A DNA stretch of 64,000 nucleotides from Armigeres subalbatus (GCF_024139115.2 NW_026943330.1:55449-119448); one strand, 5' to 3'; positions 52,033 through 63,660 are shown, counted from the stretch's first letter. Made by a program: numbers and translations. The notes: generated by a model not told the origin, from the sequence alone.

Positions 52033-54106
52033 ACATTCCCCACTAAAAGTACGAAAATTTGATTGGCATTTGACAATGGAGATGAAAAATAGCCAATCAA
52101 ATTTTCGTAGGCCAAGCAAGACGCATCGGATTAACAACTTTCGATTTTCGGGGTCATATAAGATCATCGTCAACCGAAGTCGACTCCTTCTCAATTTACA
52201 GAACAAGTTCCTTTCAGCACTGTCTGCCACTGACCATCAGCGACGTGAGTCTCCGGTCTCCAGCAAAAATCTAGTCATTGTTTCTCCGCTACACTCACTA
52301 ATAGAAATTAGAAAAGGGGTGGCCGAAATTTTGCTTGAAAGTCTGTGAAGAGCACAAACAGAGTCTATGGAAGTTACTTGTTTTACAGTCTATAATGATA
52401 GATGACGTCATTCATACACATAAATTCTCAAAAATACAACATTTTAACGGCTTCAACTCTAGAGTCGTGCACAACTCTGAGCAAGCTCACATAAAATACT
52501 GAAACATTATTTTATACCAGGACTACGCCGATATACAAAATAACATTTACGAAACATTCACATACATGTGAATAAAACTAACAAGTCAGAATGGTTGCCT
52601 CTCACCCAGCACGTAGCGAGCAACGCGAGACACCAACTTTCTTGCCAAAACAGGGTCCGTTTCTATTTACGATTCGCATGTACGGAGTCTTTCATCCGCA
52701 ATATACGCTCACCATAACATAGAAACTCAAATTGCTTCTTAAGAGTACTTTCTACGCCTAGAAATATCCGGCTATAAAGTACTCCAAGAAAAACACGCTA
52801 GACGCAATATATCAATCATTCACTCATCTCACGCACTCACTTACGCATCAGAATCCAACTCCAGTTGAACTCCGACACGCGCGCACTCATTCTCTCTTCA
52901 GACCGGTCTACCAAACATATAATGTCAACATCAAAAGAGAACTGCGAAAACAGAAAGTGGAGCTGACTGTAGGGAACTCATAAGACTCAATTCTTAGCGT
53001 AGGTAACTCAATGGCGTACTTCTTCTAGACTATTCTTGCGGTGACCCAACACAAAGATTTATTTTGAAAGACGCAACCGGACATGCAAAGTTTTATAATT
53101 TAAATAAATAACAAAATAAATATATTTACAAAGATAAACTAAACATTGAAATAAATAAATAAATAAATATGGCGTACTTGCTACAACATTCCCCACAAAA
53201 AGTACGAAAATTTGATTGGCATTTGAAATGGAGATGAAAATTGCCAATCAAATTTTCGTAGGCCAAGCAAGACGCATTGGATTAATAACTTTCGATTTTC
53301 GGGGTCATATAAGATCATCGTCAACCGAAGTCGACTCCTTCTCAATTTACAGCACAAGTTCCTATTGGTACTGGCTGCCACTGACCATCAGCGACGTGAG
53401 TCTCCGGTCTCCAGCGAAAATCTAATCATTGTCTCTTCGCTACGCACACTAATGAAAATATGAAAAGGGGTGGTCGAAAAATGGCTTGAAAGTCTGTGAA
53501 AAGCAAAAACAGAGTCTATGGAAGTTACTTATTTTACAGTCTATGATGATAGATGACCTCATTCATACACATAAATTCTCAAAATACAACATTTAAACGG
53601 CTTCAACTCTAGAGTCGTGCACAACTCTGAGCAAGCTCACATAAATACTGAAACATTATTCTACACCAGGACTACGCCGATATACAAAATAACATTTACG
53701 AAACATTCACATACATGTGAATAAACTAATGTCAGAATGGTTGCCTCTCACCCAGCACGTAGCGAGCAACGCGAGACACCAACTTTCTTGCCAAAACAGG
53801 GTCCGTTTCTATTTACGATTCGCATGTACGGAGTCTTTCATCCGCAATATACGCTCACCATAACATAGAAACTCAAATTGCTTCTTAAAAGTACTTTCTA
53901 CGCCTAGAAATATCCGGCTATAAAGTACTCCAAGAAAAACACGCAAGACGCAATATATCAATCATTCACTCATCTCACGCACTCACTTACGCATCAGAAT
54001 CCAACTCCAGTTGAACTCCGACTCGCGCGCACTCATTCTCTCTTCAGACCGGTCTACCAAACATATAATGTCAACATCAAAGAGAACTGCGAAAACAGAA
54101 AGTGGA
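51805..54106 (-). repeat. Tandem duplication of the Gypsy 3' end
   Basis: Two units of about 1.15 kb (51805-52960 and 52961-54106), each holding the first 210-230 bases of the LTR (AGCTGACTGTAGGG to TTGCTACA) and then about 0.93 kb of 3' internal sequence ending AACAGAAAGTGGA. The copies differ by scattered changes. Unequal crossing-over or template switching during reverse transcription would produce it. The inner partial LTR (52961-53172) has no downstream LTR body. Confidence 0.9.
52033..52045 (-). other. Polypurine tract of the Gypsy element
   Basis: AGTGGGGAATGT on the minus strand immediately precedes the 3' LTR start TGTAGC. A second copy (53173-53185) sits beside the partial LTR. Confidence 0.7.
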
Positions 54107-55200
54107 CAAAAAAGTGCAACCAAACAGTTCGCGGACGGGAAAGCCATGCTTTTCCCAAAAAGTTGATGGAAATCTGCGATGGAGCGGCCAGCGATGGAAA
54201 TCTTCAGGAGAGTGAACCTCTAGTTGTTCCGAACCTATCTGGTGTAAGTTGTTTTGTTTTTATATTTACAGGTAATCGGGAAAAACAAATCTGCGGTGAA
54301 ATAGCGTCGGACAACATGGACGAAGGAAAGGAGATAAAGAGAAGAGACAACCACTAATAGAAACCTGTGTGGTTGAATGGACGGGACCAAATACGAATAC
54401 TTGATAGACGAAGGAATTATGGATAACTGGACGGGACTAAAATATATTGCATCGGACTGGAAGACCAACACAAAGTACCAAGAACGGCACTATCTAAGGA
54501 CTGAAGGACAAAATGTAAACAAACGCGGGATAAACTACTTTATAAGGATTTTGACAAGGACTGTACTGGAGTACTACGAATGAGGAAGGGACAAAATTGA
54601 GAAAAAAAAACGGATTTACTTCAATCGACAAAAAGGAACTACGAAAGACTAAGCATAAATAATAAATAACGTAAGTAATCAAAACAACAAATAATAACAA
54701 CTTATATTTTTAGGATATGTACAACTCTGGCTCCTCCTTGACGAAGTAACCAGGAGAATAAATCCAGTCGTTACCCGAAGGATGTGAACGACCAGAACGA
54801 ATCCAAGTGGATATCGTGAGTGGTTTTAATATTTAATTAATTTAGGCTAAGTACTAATCTAATTTAAGTGATAGGGAAATAGGCTAACTAACAAACTAAT
54901 ATTTACATATTTACAGCTCACTGGAGAGTGAGAAAGTCTAAATCGGGAATACGCGTCTTCAATTGACTCAAATCGTGGTTTGTTTGGAAAATGTCTGCCC
55001 GAGTTACGGTATTTTCGCGAAGCTTAGTTGTTCGTAGTTACTTTCAGAAAATTGCATAGCTTTTTAAATTGTCGTAGTTTTAGGCTCAGTCGGTACCCTC
55101 AGTGCTAGTCAGTCCAAGAACCTCCTAAACACGAGTCCGTCGATCTGTCCGTAGATGTTATGACCCCGTAGGTGTTTTCGTTCATCGGTGAATTGTCGCT
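54107..55200 (-). other. 3' internal region of the Gypsy element, no env seen
   Basis: About 1.1 kb of mostly AT-rich sequence between the duplicated 3' end and the integrase end. The minor frames (54163-54357, 54235-54471, 54494-54700) lack domains. If an envelope gene existed here it is not recognisable. Confidence 0.55.
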
Positions 55201-55731
55201 CTAAAAGAGGTACATAGCTGGACAAACATTTCCGCTTACGGAATACACGGAGGGGAATGCAACTTCGAGTCGATTGGCGAAGTAAACTCCGATTCTTTTA
55301 CCGGAATCGTCCTCAAGTTCGTACGTATTTGTACCCAAAACCTTCCTAACCACAGCAGGCTCATATTTTGGGGCTAGCTTTTTTGTAGAACCCTTTGCCC
55401 TTGTCTGAGAGCTCAAACGTCTGCTTCAGGACCTGTTCTCCTTCCCTGTACGCAGGGCAGCTGGATTTGAGCGCAAGTTGTACGCTTTGGCGTGCCTCTT
55501 GTACGCAGCTGAAAGGTTGGTTCTTATTTCCTCAAACAGTTTTTTCCACCTATCGCAGACAGCATTCTCCTCATCGTCGCCATCTTTCGGTTGATGGTTG
55601 TCCCGTATCCTTCCGTATTCTCTGCCGTCGGAGACTTGATTACGTCCAAAGACAGTGAAATAGGGGCTGTATTTTGTCGAATCGTGGACAGCAGTTCTAA
55701 TGGCGTTCGCGATAGATTGGATATCATCTGC
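55201..55731 (-). pseudogene. Gypsy integrase C-terminal region, frame-broken
   Basis: The last part (55201-55416) reads KLAPKYEPAVVRKVLGTNTY and ELEDDSGKRIGVYFANRLEV, a GPY/F-like chromatin- or DNA-binding module at the end of Gypsy integrases. The intervening stretch to 55731 is out of frame with it and with the catalytic core. It completes Pol at its C-terminus. Confidence 0.7.
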
Positions 55732-56253
55732 TCAGTGTTTGTGGTCCTTCTTCAGCGTCGCGCGGATCGCCGTAGTAATGACCCTGTTTACTCGTTCCGT
55801 ATTGTTTACCTGAGGATGGTAGGCCGGCGTTAACCAGTGGTTCACGTGGTATGCTTCCAATAAATCCTTGAACCGCTTAGAGACAAATTGGGAACCATTA
55901 TCGGTGAGAATTATTTCTGGAACACCAAAGAGTCGGAAAATCATGTTTTCCACGAATTCAGCAAGCGAGTTGGCCTTTGCTTCACGGAAAGGCTGGATGA
56001 GAACGAACTTACTGAAGACATCAGTGGCCACCAAGAGACATGTGCTCCTATTCTTCCCCAAGGGTGGCAGTGGCCCAACGTAATCCAGGGTTACAAACTG
56101 CCACGGGTACTCTACTGGCTTCTGTGCTCCCATCGGCGGCGTCACGTTCACATTGCCCGATTTACTGATCTGACATACTAGGCATTCTCTGCAGTATTTC
56201 TTAATCTCCCCATTCATTTTTGGCCAGAAATACCCTTGCTTTATCGCGGCCAA
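55732..56253 (-). CDS. Gypsy integrase catalytic core
   Basis: 173 codons. The end of the HHCC zinc domain is present (C24 and C27 in CRECLVC), followed by the DDE core: D57 (TLDYVGP), D118 (LTDNGSQF) and E153 (NNTERVNR). The enzyme inserts the element's cDNA. The reading frame is open but is cut off from RNase H on one side and the C-terminal module on the other by frame breaks, so the methionine here is internal, not a real start. Confidence 0.85.
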   Translation of the reverse strand: MAAIKQGYFWPKMNGEIKKYCRECLVCQISKSGNVNVTPPMGAQKPVEYPWQFVTLDYVGPLPPLGKNRSTCLLVATDVFSKFVLIQPFREAKANSLAEFVENMIFRLFGVPEIILTDNGSQFVSKRFKDLLEAYHVNHWLTPAYHPQVNNTERVNRVITTAIRATLKKDHKH

Positions 56254-56281
56254 CGTTTTTTCGTACCCGAAATGAGCCTTA

Positions 56282-56640
56282 TCATGCTCTCTTTTGATAA
56301 CTTCCTCCTTCTGCGATTCGGTGGGGAGTTGCTTCCTCGAACCTAGGGTCGCTCACCCGGTCTTTTACCTTAACGTACCGGTACCTGCATCCCACGCCGT
56401 CTACGATTCGGAAGTCTTTATACTTCGTCGGGTTGCTCTGAATCTCCTCCATCAAATCCTCATATTCAGCGTCCGGTTGTGAAGCCGAGATGACGTCGAT
56501 TTCTACTGCTCGAGACAGGCAATCGGTAGTGATATTTGCCTTTCCTTTCCGATACAGCAAGTCGAAGTCGTACGCCTGTATCCGGAGTGCCCACCTCAAC
56601 AGCTTCTGCGTTTCCTGTCTCTGTCTTCACGTTAAACAGC
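56282..56640 (-). pseudogene. Gypsy RNase H end and connection to integrase
   Basis: The open part (56282-56599) reads RWALRIQAYDFDLLYRKGKA, NITTDCLSRA, the conserved end of Gypsy RNase H, followed by an acidic connection to the integrase zinc domain. It is one frame away from the upstream 893-codon frame, which ends prematurely at 56632. Confidence 0.8.
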
Positions 56641-59313
56641 CCAGCAGACTGCAAGCGTCCGTGATGACGCGGAACTTGGTTCCTCGACGTAGTGTCGAAA
56701 GTGATGAATGGCCGATAGCACTCCTAAGCATTCTTTCTCCACCGCGGAGTATCGTCGTTGTGTCCGATTCAGCTTCTTGCTGAAATAGCTGATTACCCGC
56801 GTCTCTCCGTCCTGCTCTTGGAACAAAGCTGCTCCCATCTGCGCGATCGGATGCGTCTGATTCGATAGTAAATGTTTTAGTAAAATCAGGATTGTTAAAA
56901 TGGGTGCTGAGGTCAGCACCGATTTCAATTCGTTGAACCCGTTTTCGGCCTCTTTGGTCCATATTACCTTCTTGTTTTCCTTGGTCAAAAGGTCCGTGAT
57001 TGGAGCTGTGATGCGGCTGTAGTCCTTGATGAACCGCTGATAGAATCCGGCCAGACCCATAAGACGACGAATGTCTTCCTGATTCCGCGGTCGTGCATAG
57101 TCCAAAATCGGCTGGATTCTGGAAACATCTACCGCTAGCCCGTCCTTGTTCAAAAGGTACCCAAGGTACATGACCTGTTTCCGACAGAAACGGGATTTTT
57201 CTACAGAAATTGTAAGTCCTGCTCGGTTTAGTCTTTCTGCCACTATTCTCAATAATCGAAGATGTTCTTCAAACGTCTCGGAAGCGATGACAATGTCATC
57301 TAAATAGACAAAAACGAATGGTTCGAGGTCGAATCCGAGCGCTTTGTCCATCAGGCGTGACATCGTAAACGGCGCGTTCATCACGCCGAACGGAAGAACC
57401 TTAAAACGGAACACCCCTTTCGCCGTACGGAATGCAGTGTAGTTTCGACTACCTTCTTTCAGAGGAATCTGAAAGTAGGCGTCCTTAAGATCGATCACTG
57501 TAAAGTATTTGGCTTTACCCAATCGTCGAAATATGTCCTGCATATTCCGCATTGGGTAAGAGTCCTTTATTGTGAGTTTGTTGATCTTTCTGGAATCCAA
57601 ACACACTCGCACTTTCCCGTTTTTCTTACGGACCGGAACGAGTGGATTCGTCCACTCGCTATAGCACTCTTCAATGGCGTCAAGCTGTTTGAAACGTTCT
57701 ACCTCCGCATTTATTGCCTCTTGTATGTACGGTGAACACTTGTACATTGGAGGGTTTCGAGGTTTCACTCCATCCTTCAAGACAATCTCGTGTTCGATGA
57801 GATGTGTTCTCCCGAGTCTGCCTTCTGACGTTAGCTTGAACCGTTTTATCACATCTATCAGCTGTGCTCGTTGTCCATCCGTTAATGCATGCTCCGTCTC
57901 TATATTCTCCGGATCGGCTACCGTTTCCGTCGGTCCTTCGTAGACCGGAATGTCTAGGGTCTCATCGCTCTCTTCCTGTTCGATCGTCGGTAATTCGGTC
58001 GCTGGTTCTAGCGTATAGCAGATGACTTCGTTGTCTCTCGGTGCGACGACTTCTACTGTTTCCGGACCATTTCCAAGATCAATCATCGGCCGAATGCCGA
58101 ACGCCTTCCAAAAATCTGCTCCAAGAATTAACTGTCGAGAGATTTCCGGTACCACGATTGTCAGAATAACTTTCGTCATGTTTTTGAAAGTAAATGGAAT
58201 GTTGGCGTATCCCAGACACCTGTAGTTTGAACCATCTGCGGTGGAAACTCTAATAGACGCCGGTTTCAGTTTCAGGCCGTATCTATCGACTACATCTCTT
58301 GAGTTGAGGACACTTATCCCTGCACCCGAGTCCAATAGCGCCTCCCAGTCTGTATCAAAAATTCTTACGTTAATGTGCGGACACTTGCCAACACGAATCC
58401 TAATATGGTATACTTCTAATAATGGATCGTATGAAAGATTTGTAGTAGGTAATTTGGGAACTTGTTTTGTTGTTTGGATGTTCGCGTTCCCAGACCGACA
58501 ACCTTCTACTCGTTTCCCCTGCTGGTTCCTGGAGCAGTGCTCACAGTTCCGCGTAGTTCTTCCTAAATTGCCGCAGCCGTAGCAAAATACCACTTTTGGC
58601 CTGCTACACTGTCTCCATCCGTGTCCTTGAGATTGGCAATTCCAACATATCATCGGCGCTGTAGCTTGATTGCCTTCTTGCTGTTCTTGACCGCTTTGCT
58701 GTTGGCCGTGTCTCTCGGGGCCAGTGCTTTGCCTCCGACGATCTCCTCTTTCGTAGCGCCCCTTACCACGTTGGACCGGTACTGAACGGTCGCTGTCATA
58801 GTCGCTTTCTTCCGCTTCGATCTGGTTGATGGGCCGCCGAACGTTGCTGTCGTTGGCATGATACTGTAACTGCGGGTCGGCTGCGTCGATTCTGTAGTTT
58901 AGTCTCGTAAGTTGCTGTAGGTCCTTCACCTCTACGATCGAGATTTTGGAGCGATAATGCTGCCGCATGTTGTCCCACACTATCTCGAACTTTCTCCGCG
59001 TCGACAACGGCCGGGACAGCATTTTATTCAGCTTCTCAATCTCCGTTACGAACGCTATAAAGGACTCGCCTCTCTGCTGTTTACGTTCGTGAATTCTCGA
59101 ACGGATCCCTTGATCCTTGTTCGGATTCCCAAATCGGTAGACGATATTAGCTTCAAAGACATCCCAAGTGACGAGTTCATCCACGAAGGTAAAGAACCAG
59201 TCAGAAGCTGCGCCTTCGAGAAGCATGTGGATGTCACGAAGCAAAATGTCTCTCGACACACCTTCTCGTTCGGCTAACTTCTTCGCTTTATACAGGAAGT
59301 TCTCGATCGGCAT
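56632..59313 (-). pseudogene. Gypsy Gag C-terminus, protease, RT and part of RNase H
   Basis: 893 codons. Retrotransposon Gag core at 1-150. Zinc knuckle CWNCQSQGHGWRQC at 223-236, and a second one, CYGCGNLGRTTRNC at 244-257, whose histidine is arginine. Protease DSG at 328-330 (ALLDSGAGISVL). RT at about 520-700, with VIDLKDAYFQI, LPFGVMNAPF and YLDD at 670-673. The RNase H start (about 803-875) has a stretch of some 20 residues out of frame (807-826), caused by two compensating indels that remove the catalytic aspartate region; the correct strings (FTIESDASDRADG) are in the overlapping frame. Gag and Pol are joined in one frame here. The ending EEPSSASSRTL is a frameshift artefact. Confidence 0.85.
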
Positions 59314-60359
59314 GCCCCTAGGTTCGCCCGTGAATCGGAGCTTCCATTTCTCGATTCGGTTGTGGTTAATTGGTTCCCGAGGACGTTGCCCGCCATGCTG
59401 TGAACGCGCCCAACCTCGATGTTGCGGAATGTTGTCCCTGTAACTCTCATCGTCGCTTTCTGACTGTGAGCTGTCTCATGGCGGTTGATGTCTTCTGTAT
59501 CGGTGTCCATCCTCACTAAGGCCTAACGAATCCTAGTGTGGCTGAACTTCACTTTGCCAATAGCTGTTCCGTGGGTCTCTCTGCCTTGGCAGTTCTTTGT
59601 CGTTTTCGTTCATTCCTATTTGCCTCTGGTATGTGCCTCGTTCTGAATGCCTAACCCGATTATCCTGACCATCCCCAGAAAACTTACTCATCAAACACTG
59701 CATCATGGCTTTCATTTCATCCATTCTTGACGCGAGACCTACAAACTTAGAATCCTGTGTCTGCCCTGTCCCTGGGTTGATTTGAACGGTTTCTTTGTGA
59801 ATGGCACCCCTTGGAATAATCGAGCGATTTGCGAGGATTATCGAGAAATGAGAACCGTCCTCTGATACCACTGGTCCTCCTACTGCTCCACCCCTAGTTT
59901 GACCACTCCTTGCCTCTCATCATTACTATGAATGATTTTATTAATTTGCTGTTTGTATGGTGAAAGCGAGGGACCAAACTGGAAGTTCTGCATAACAGTC
60001 TCGACTCTTCTTATTAAATCTCTCCGCAATTTCTTCTCCTCGTCGTTTCCTAGCTACCGCTCGTCTAACCTGATACCAGTAGTGGATCACTGAGATTCAA
60101 GTTTAATTTCTACTCTCTTTTCCAATGCCTTAGATAAATTTTCGATTCTACCTTCAACGTGTGCCGCTTCCTCGCTAATGGAGTAGGGCGAACGATAGTT
60201 GCGTCCATCTTTCTGATCTTCCTTGAATAAACGTCTCAATGTTCTTTGCCTTCCAGACAAATCAAGCTTAAAAACTTCTTCTGGTTGTTGTCGAATCGCG
60301 AGCTCATAATCGATCTCCTCAGAGTTGAGATCTTCGGCTCTGGGAAAAACTTGATTCAT
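59314..60359 (-). pseudogene. Gypsy Gag N-terminal part, frame-broken
   Basis: The start is at 60359, MNQVFPRAEDLNSEEIDYEL, 467 bases downstream of the 5' LTR. It is open to 60087 (90 codons, ending in a helical, charged segment with RIENLSKALEKRVEI). Another piece (59533-59871) holds FVGLASRMDEMKAMMQCLM, and a short piece lies at 59274-59516. Together they would be the matrix-like N-terminus of Gag, which multimerises on the element's RNA. At least three indels separate them. Confidence 0.65.
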
Positions 60360-60813
60360 ATTGAAATAATAGTAGAAAATTCACACCAGAAGAAAATTAC
60401 GCTCAACAAAGATCTACCGCAAAGATGTAAATTATATGGCTTAAGTCTAGTATACGTTTTGAGTTACCTTTTTAATATTCCAAATTCAAACAGAATAATA
60501 TAATAAATAACACTCAGCAATAAATAACATAGAACGAGAAAATAAATTATGAAACAAAATGTAAATAATATATAATAAATTAACAATGATGTAAAATATG
60601 TAGGTTTATTGAAATAAATATAAATAATAAATATGAATACAGAAAACAAAATACCATATATTTAAACATAAATTTCCGAAATTCAGGTTCCTTCCAATGA
60701 ATTTTCCACTTTCAAAATAAATATGTGCTTTTTCATGCAACAAAATTCAAACTTGAATATAAAAGTTATTTTACAAACAATCAGCTACAAAATTCCGGAA
60801 AAGCCTTTGTTTT
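60360..60813 (-). other. 5' leader of the Gypsy element
   Basis: About 450 bases, very AT-rich (AATAAATA words at 60490-60660), between Gag and the primer site. No frame or structure was recognised. Confidence 0.6.
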
Positions 60814-60824
60814 GTTGGGCGCCA
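60814..60824 (-). other. tRNA primer-binding site of the Gypsy element
   Basis: TGGCGCCCAAC on the minus strand, two bases inside the 5' LTR. It matches the tRNA-Lys-type primer site used by Gypsy-related elements. Confidence 0.8.
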
Positions 60825-62887
60825 GATATAACGGGTCGGCCAGTCGCGTTTCCGGTTTAAAATTCAGGCGGCTTATGCGCCACTCCTGGAAGGAGACCGC
60901 CCAACAAGTTTTCGTTGCCCGGCTTGAGACCTTCTTAGGGGAAGGTTCACTTTTCTTAAAGAGAAAGCTGACTGGTTAACCTAAATGCGTCCGTCGTACT
61001 TCCTCGTTTCGAGCGGACACAACTAATCCCAAGAGATTTCCTGAATAAATTCCTCCGATTTCCGGCCCGGAAACAAAGTCATTCAGGCAGGGGTTTTCCT
61101 CATCGGACCAACCCAAAAAGTTCCTGTTTCACCCTGTCCAAGATTGGAAACCGGTCAAAAGTCAAATCGGGTGAGTACCCAGTAAATACAACAACAACAA
61201 AGAACTAAACTCGACCACGAAGCGACATAAAATCTTTAAAGGACATCAACTAAATACATTCAAACTGCACGCATTGTCATTTGAACCAGTCTAACGCTTT
61301 AACTTTAGATTTTTATTTCGGCTCTGATTCCTCCCATGCATGAAGCTCCCAATCAAGATTACATGGATTTTAATGCACTTTCTTTATTCCTTGCATTTGC
61401 CCTAGGCCTAGCATTCCCTCTGGTTTCCCTCTAACTCGCTTTATAGTGTGCGTGCAATTCCCTAATCTCTACTCTCTACGTGCGTACACTCTCTTTACAC
61501 CTCTTCTTCGCTATTTCTCTTCGCCAGCGGTATCTCCGGCATCTGCTTACTCCGACAAACTTCTCCGGTAATCTCTCACTCTCACCTTCTCACATGCGAT
61601 GAGCTTACCAAGGAGCCGTCCTCAATGGGCTACTGACGACTCGCAAAATAGATTGTTGTGTCTCTAACTGAGTCACAAGGCCATGAACGACACAACAATT
61701 AAGCATGCATTTTACTCACGTTTTGAACTAGCTAGTCATTGGGGAGGACCTACGGGTGGGGCCGGAGCTGCATTAAGCACTACTCTGGACCAGAACTCAC
61801 GCCGACGGACGGCGAATGGCGTCGAGGCTGCTTGACGGTCACTCACTCCTCACTCGGTGCGCTGGCTTACGCGTGGGCGCGGTACAAGCGTCCGTTAGTG
61901 CTCCTGGCGCGCAAAGAAAGCTGTTGATGCGCCGTCGGTACTTTGCTTGACGATGACGACGACAACGGCGATTTGCTGCTATGCCGTAGGAGGACGATGA
62001 AACGATGGAAAATTGATGGTGTGTTTTCGGTGGTTGATTACGGTGATTTGCGGTGGTTGGCTTCGCCTGCCAAAGGTGCGCAATAGACGGTTCGCAACCT
62101 TCTCCGGCCAAGTGTACCCCTGAGGAACTTTTGTAGCCGTTGCGTGGGGTCAAAACGGTCGTAATAAGCAGGTAGTGTGTCGGCTTCACCAATGCTGCCA
62201 CGGACCTAATTTGCAAGACACAATAGCACATACGCACGAAGTTGGAGACACTATCTAACATATTACAAATTCAATGATTTACCTCTTCTAACACGGATCT
62301 GTACTTGCACAATTCTCTCAGAAGATAGACGATACTGAGCTTTACTAACTTATGCTCTACTAGAGGGAAACAAAGAACGTATATTAGCTAACAACCTACA
62401 AAGAAACTATGTCACATTTCACCTTAAAAAACACACTACGGCACGGATCAAAAGTGACCGCTTTTGCCTCTTCCACGGAACGGAACAAAGTGAACGATTC
62501 TGAGTTGGAAAATTCCTCAGATACCGCGGAATTTTAGACATTGTCTCCAGAGTTCGCGAAATTCAACGAAGTTGAAATTTGCGAACCTGAGCATCAAAAG
62601 AATTTATCCACGAAATCCCCAAAATCGTGCATCTCATTCCACAGACGATTCAAATTAGCCAGTAAGCTTGCTCGCTAAGAATCGTGCCAAGCGTGGAATA
62701 CCGGACAAGCCAAAGGTCAACGCAACTTGAAAAGACCGGCGTGCGGGTCGTTGGCCGCAAGCCACGCGCTACTTTTGGCGTCATGATGCGCTATATGCTG
62801 GCTAAACCCCATGTGTTTCTTTGGTAGCTGACTGTAGGGAACTCATAAGACTCAATTCTTAGCGTAGGTAACTCAATGGCGTACTTC

Positions 62888-62895
62888 TTCTAGAC
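62888..62895 (+). repeat. Left copy of the MITE target duplication
   Basis: TTCTAGAC, repeated at 63316-63323. It fits the hAT target consensus nTnnnnAn. The other LTR (51869 region) and the partial LTR (near 53025) have a single copy. Confidence 0.85.
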
Positions 62896-63315
62896 TAGGG
62901 ATCCTATATTAAGAGATGTGCGAATACTTTTCTAGACGATTTAGCAACGCTGTTATTTTTGTAAACAAACGCTGCCGTGCTGGCCATGGCGCAAAATGTT
63001 GGAGCTCGAACATGACTTTGCGCATAATGGCATTTTCAGATTTCGTTATCTAACGTCCAACAGTGCATTATCAGTAAAATAAAAGTGCAATACAAATGAA
63101 CAAAGTACCATGCATAGACTAGACTACTTCAACTTGCCAATATAAAACAAATTGTTTATTCGACAAAACTTTTTGTAAAATCTTTTTCATTACAATCGCA
63201 ATACCTTTCAATCCGCAAAAATAACAATGTTCATTTGGCTCAGATTCTGACAGCTCTCAACGCTCGATTGGCTCAAGATGGCCGCTTTCGCATATCTCTG
63301 AATGTAGGATCCCTG
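62896..63315. mobile_element. hAT-type MITE in the Gypsy 5' LTR
   Basis: 420 bases with inverted ends: left TAGGGATCCTATATTAAGAG, right (inverse) CAGGGATCCTACATTCAGAG, continuing to TGCGAA with about four mismatches over 27 bases. The YAGGG start and the 8-bp duplication TTCTAGAC are typical of hAT elements. There is no coding frame. Empty sites exist in two paralogous LTR copies within the window. Confidence 0.85.
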
Positions 63316-63482
63316 TTCTAGACTATTCTTGCGGTGACCCAACACAAAGATTTATTTTGAAAGACGCAACCGGACATGCAAAGTTTTATAATTTAAATAA
63401 ATAACAAAATAAATATATTTACAAAGATAAACTAAACATTGAAATAAATAAATAAATAAATATGGCGTACTTGCTACAAAGT

Positions 63483-63530
63483 GAATATATAGCTTTTTCG
63501 TTACACCTTGGTGTACCAGAAAGGAAAAAA
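63483..63530 (+). mobile_element. End of the R1-like tail, right of the Gypsy insertion
   Basis: GAATATATAGC..., then a decayed terminal hairpin (GTTACACC TTG GTGTACC) and AGAAAGGAAAAAA. It matches 1388-1435 and completes the tail interrupted at 37421. Confidence 0.75.
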
Positions 63531-63532
63531 TA

Positions 63533-63660
63533 TGGGAGGTTGAAGAACTGACTCAGTTGGATAACCTCATGTGCAATAAAATAGGGTACAGGCTAGAGTG
63601 TGCCAATTACAGAAAGATCACCCTGATTTACATTCGTTTTTGCTCCGAGCAACACGGGAG
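63533..63660 (+). pseudogene. RTE-type reverse transcriptase fragment
   Basis: Reads WEVEELTQ, then NKIGYRLECANYRKITLIY, corresponding to the LPEEW...KKGDRLECANYRGITLL region of RTE-type RTs, with a small deletion between them. About 40 codons remain; the flanks are not alignable by eye. Confidence 0.6.

Larger units (their letters stand above)
37422..63478 (-). mobile_element. Ty3/Gypsy LTR retrotransposon with nested insertions
   Basis: The element is oriented right to left. Its LTRs are 60827-63478 (5' LTR, with a hAT-type MITE inside) and 37422-38092 plus 50480-52032 (3' LTR, split by a BEL/Pao element). Without insertions and one copy of each duplication both LTRs are about 2.2 kb (2224 and 2219 bases). 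A 4-bp duplication AAGT flanks it (37418-37421, 63479-63482). A tRNA-primer site and a polypurine tract sit inside the LTRs. Coding order is Gag, protease, RT, RNase H, integrase, as in Ty3/Gypsy. I find no envelope gene. Frameshifts in Gag, RNase H and after integrase make it defective. Confidence 0.9.
60827..63478 (-). repeat. 5' LTR of the Gypsy element
   Basis: 2652 bases including a 420-bp MITE and its duplicated target. It begins TATAACGGGTCGG and ends CTTGCTACA in plus orientation. At 61495 it holds the unoccupied BEL target. Its open frames (61739-61927, 61839-62261) are mirrored in the other LTR with indels and have no domain. Confidence 0.9.
17580..63530 (+). mobile_element. One R1-like non-LTR element shattered by nested insertions
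   Basis: The surviving pieces, in order, are 5' UTR and ORF1 (17580-19436), the ORF2 remnant (19424-20485), 3' UTR (20486-20758), an A-rich piece (33985-33998), the tail (37308-37421) and the tail end (63483-63530). The intact arrangement of the 3' part is seen at 1165-1440, where the same sequences are contiguous. Each gap is filled by an element with its own target duplication (TTAA at 20759/33981, AAGT at 37418/63479), except the A-tract junction. I infer that all 42.7 kb from 20763 to 63482 entered this one 3' UTR. Clade assignment (R1-like) is from the ORF1 type, the CCHC knuckles and the C-terminal zinc motif of ORF2. Confidence 0.7.

Noticed and set aside
54163..55160. An envelope gene at the 3' end of the Gypsy element
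   Set aside because: Only short frames without signal peptide, cysteine pattern or membrane anchor.
61839..62261. 140-codon minus-strand frame in the Gypsy LTR
   Set aside because: The matching stretch of the other LTR breaks it into pieces (50830-51238), and no domain is recognised.
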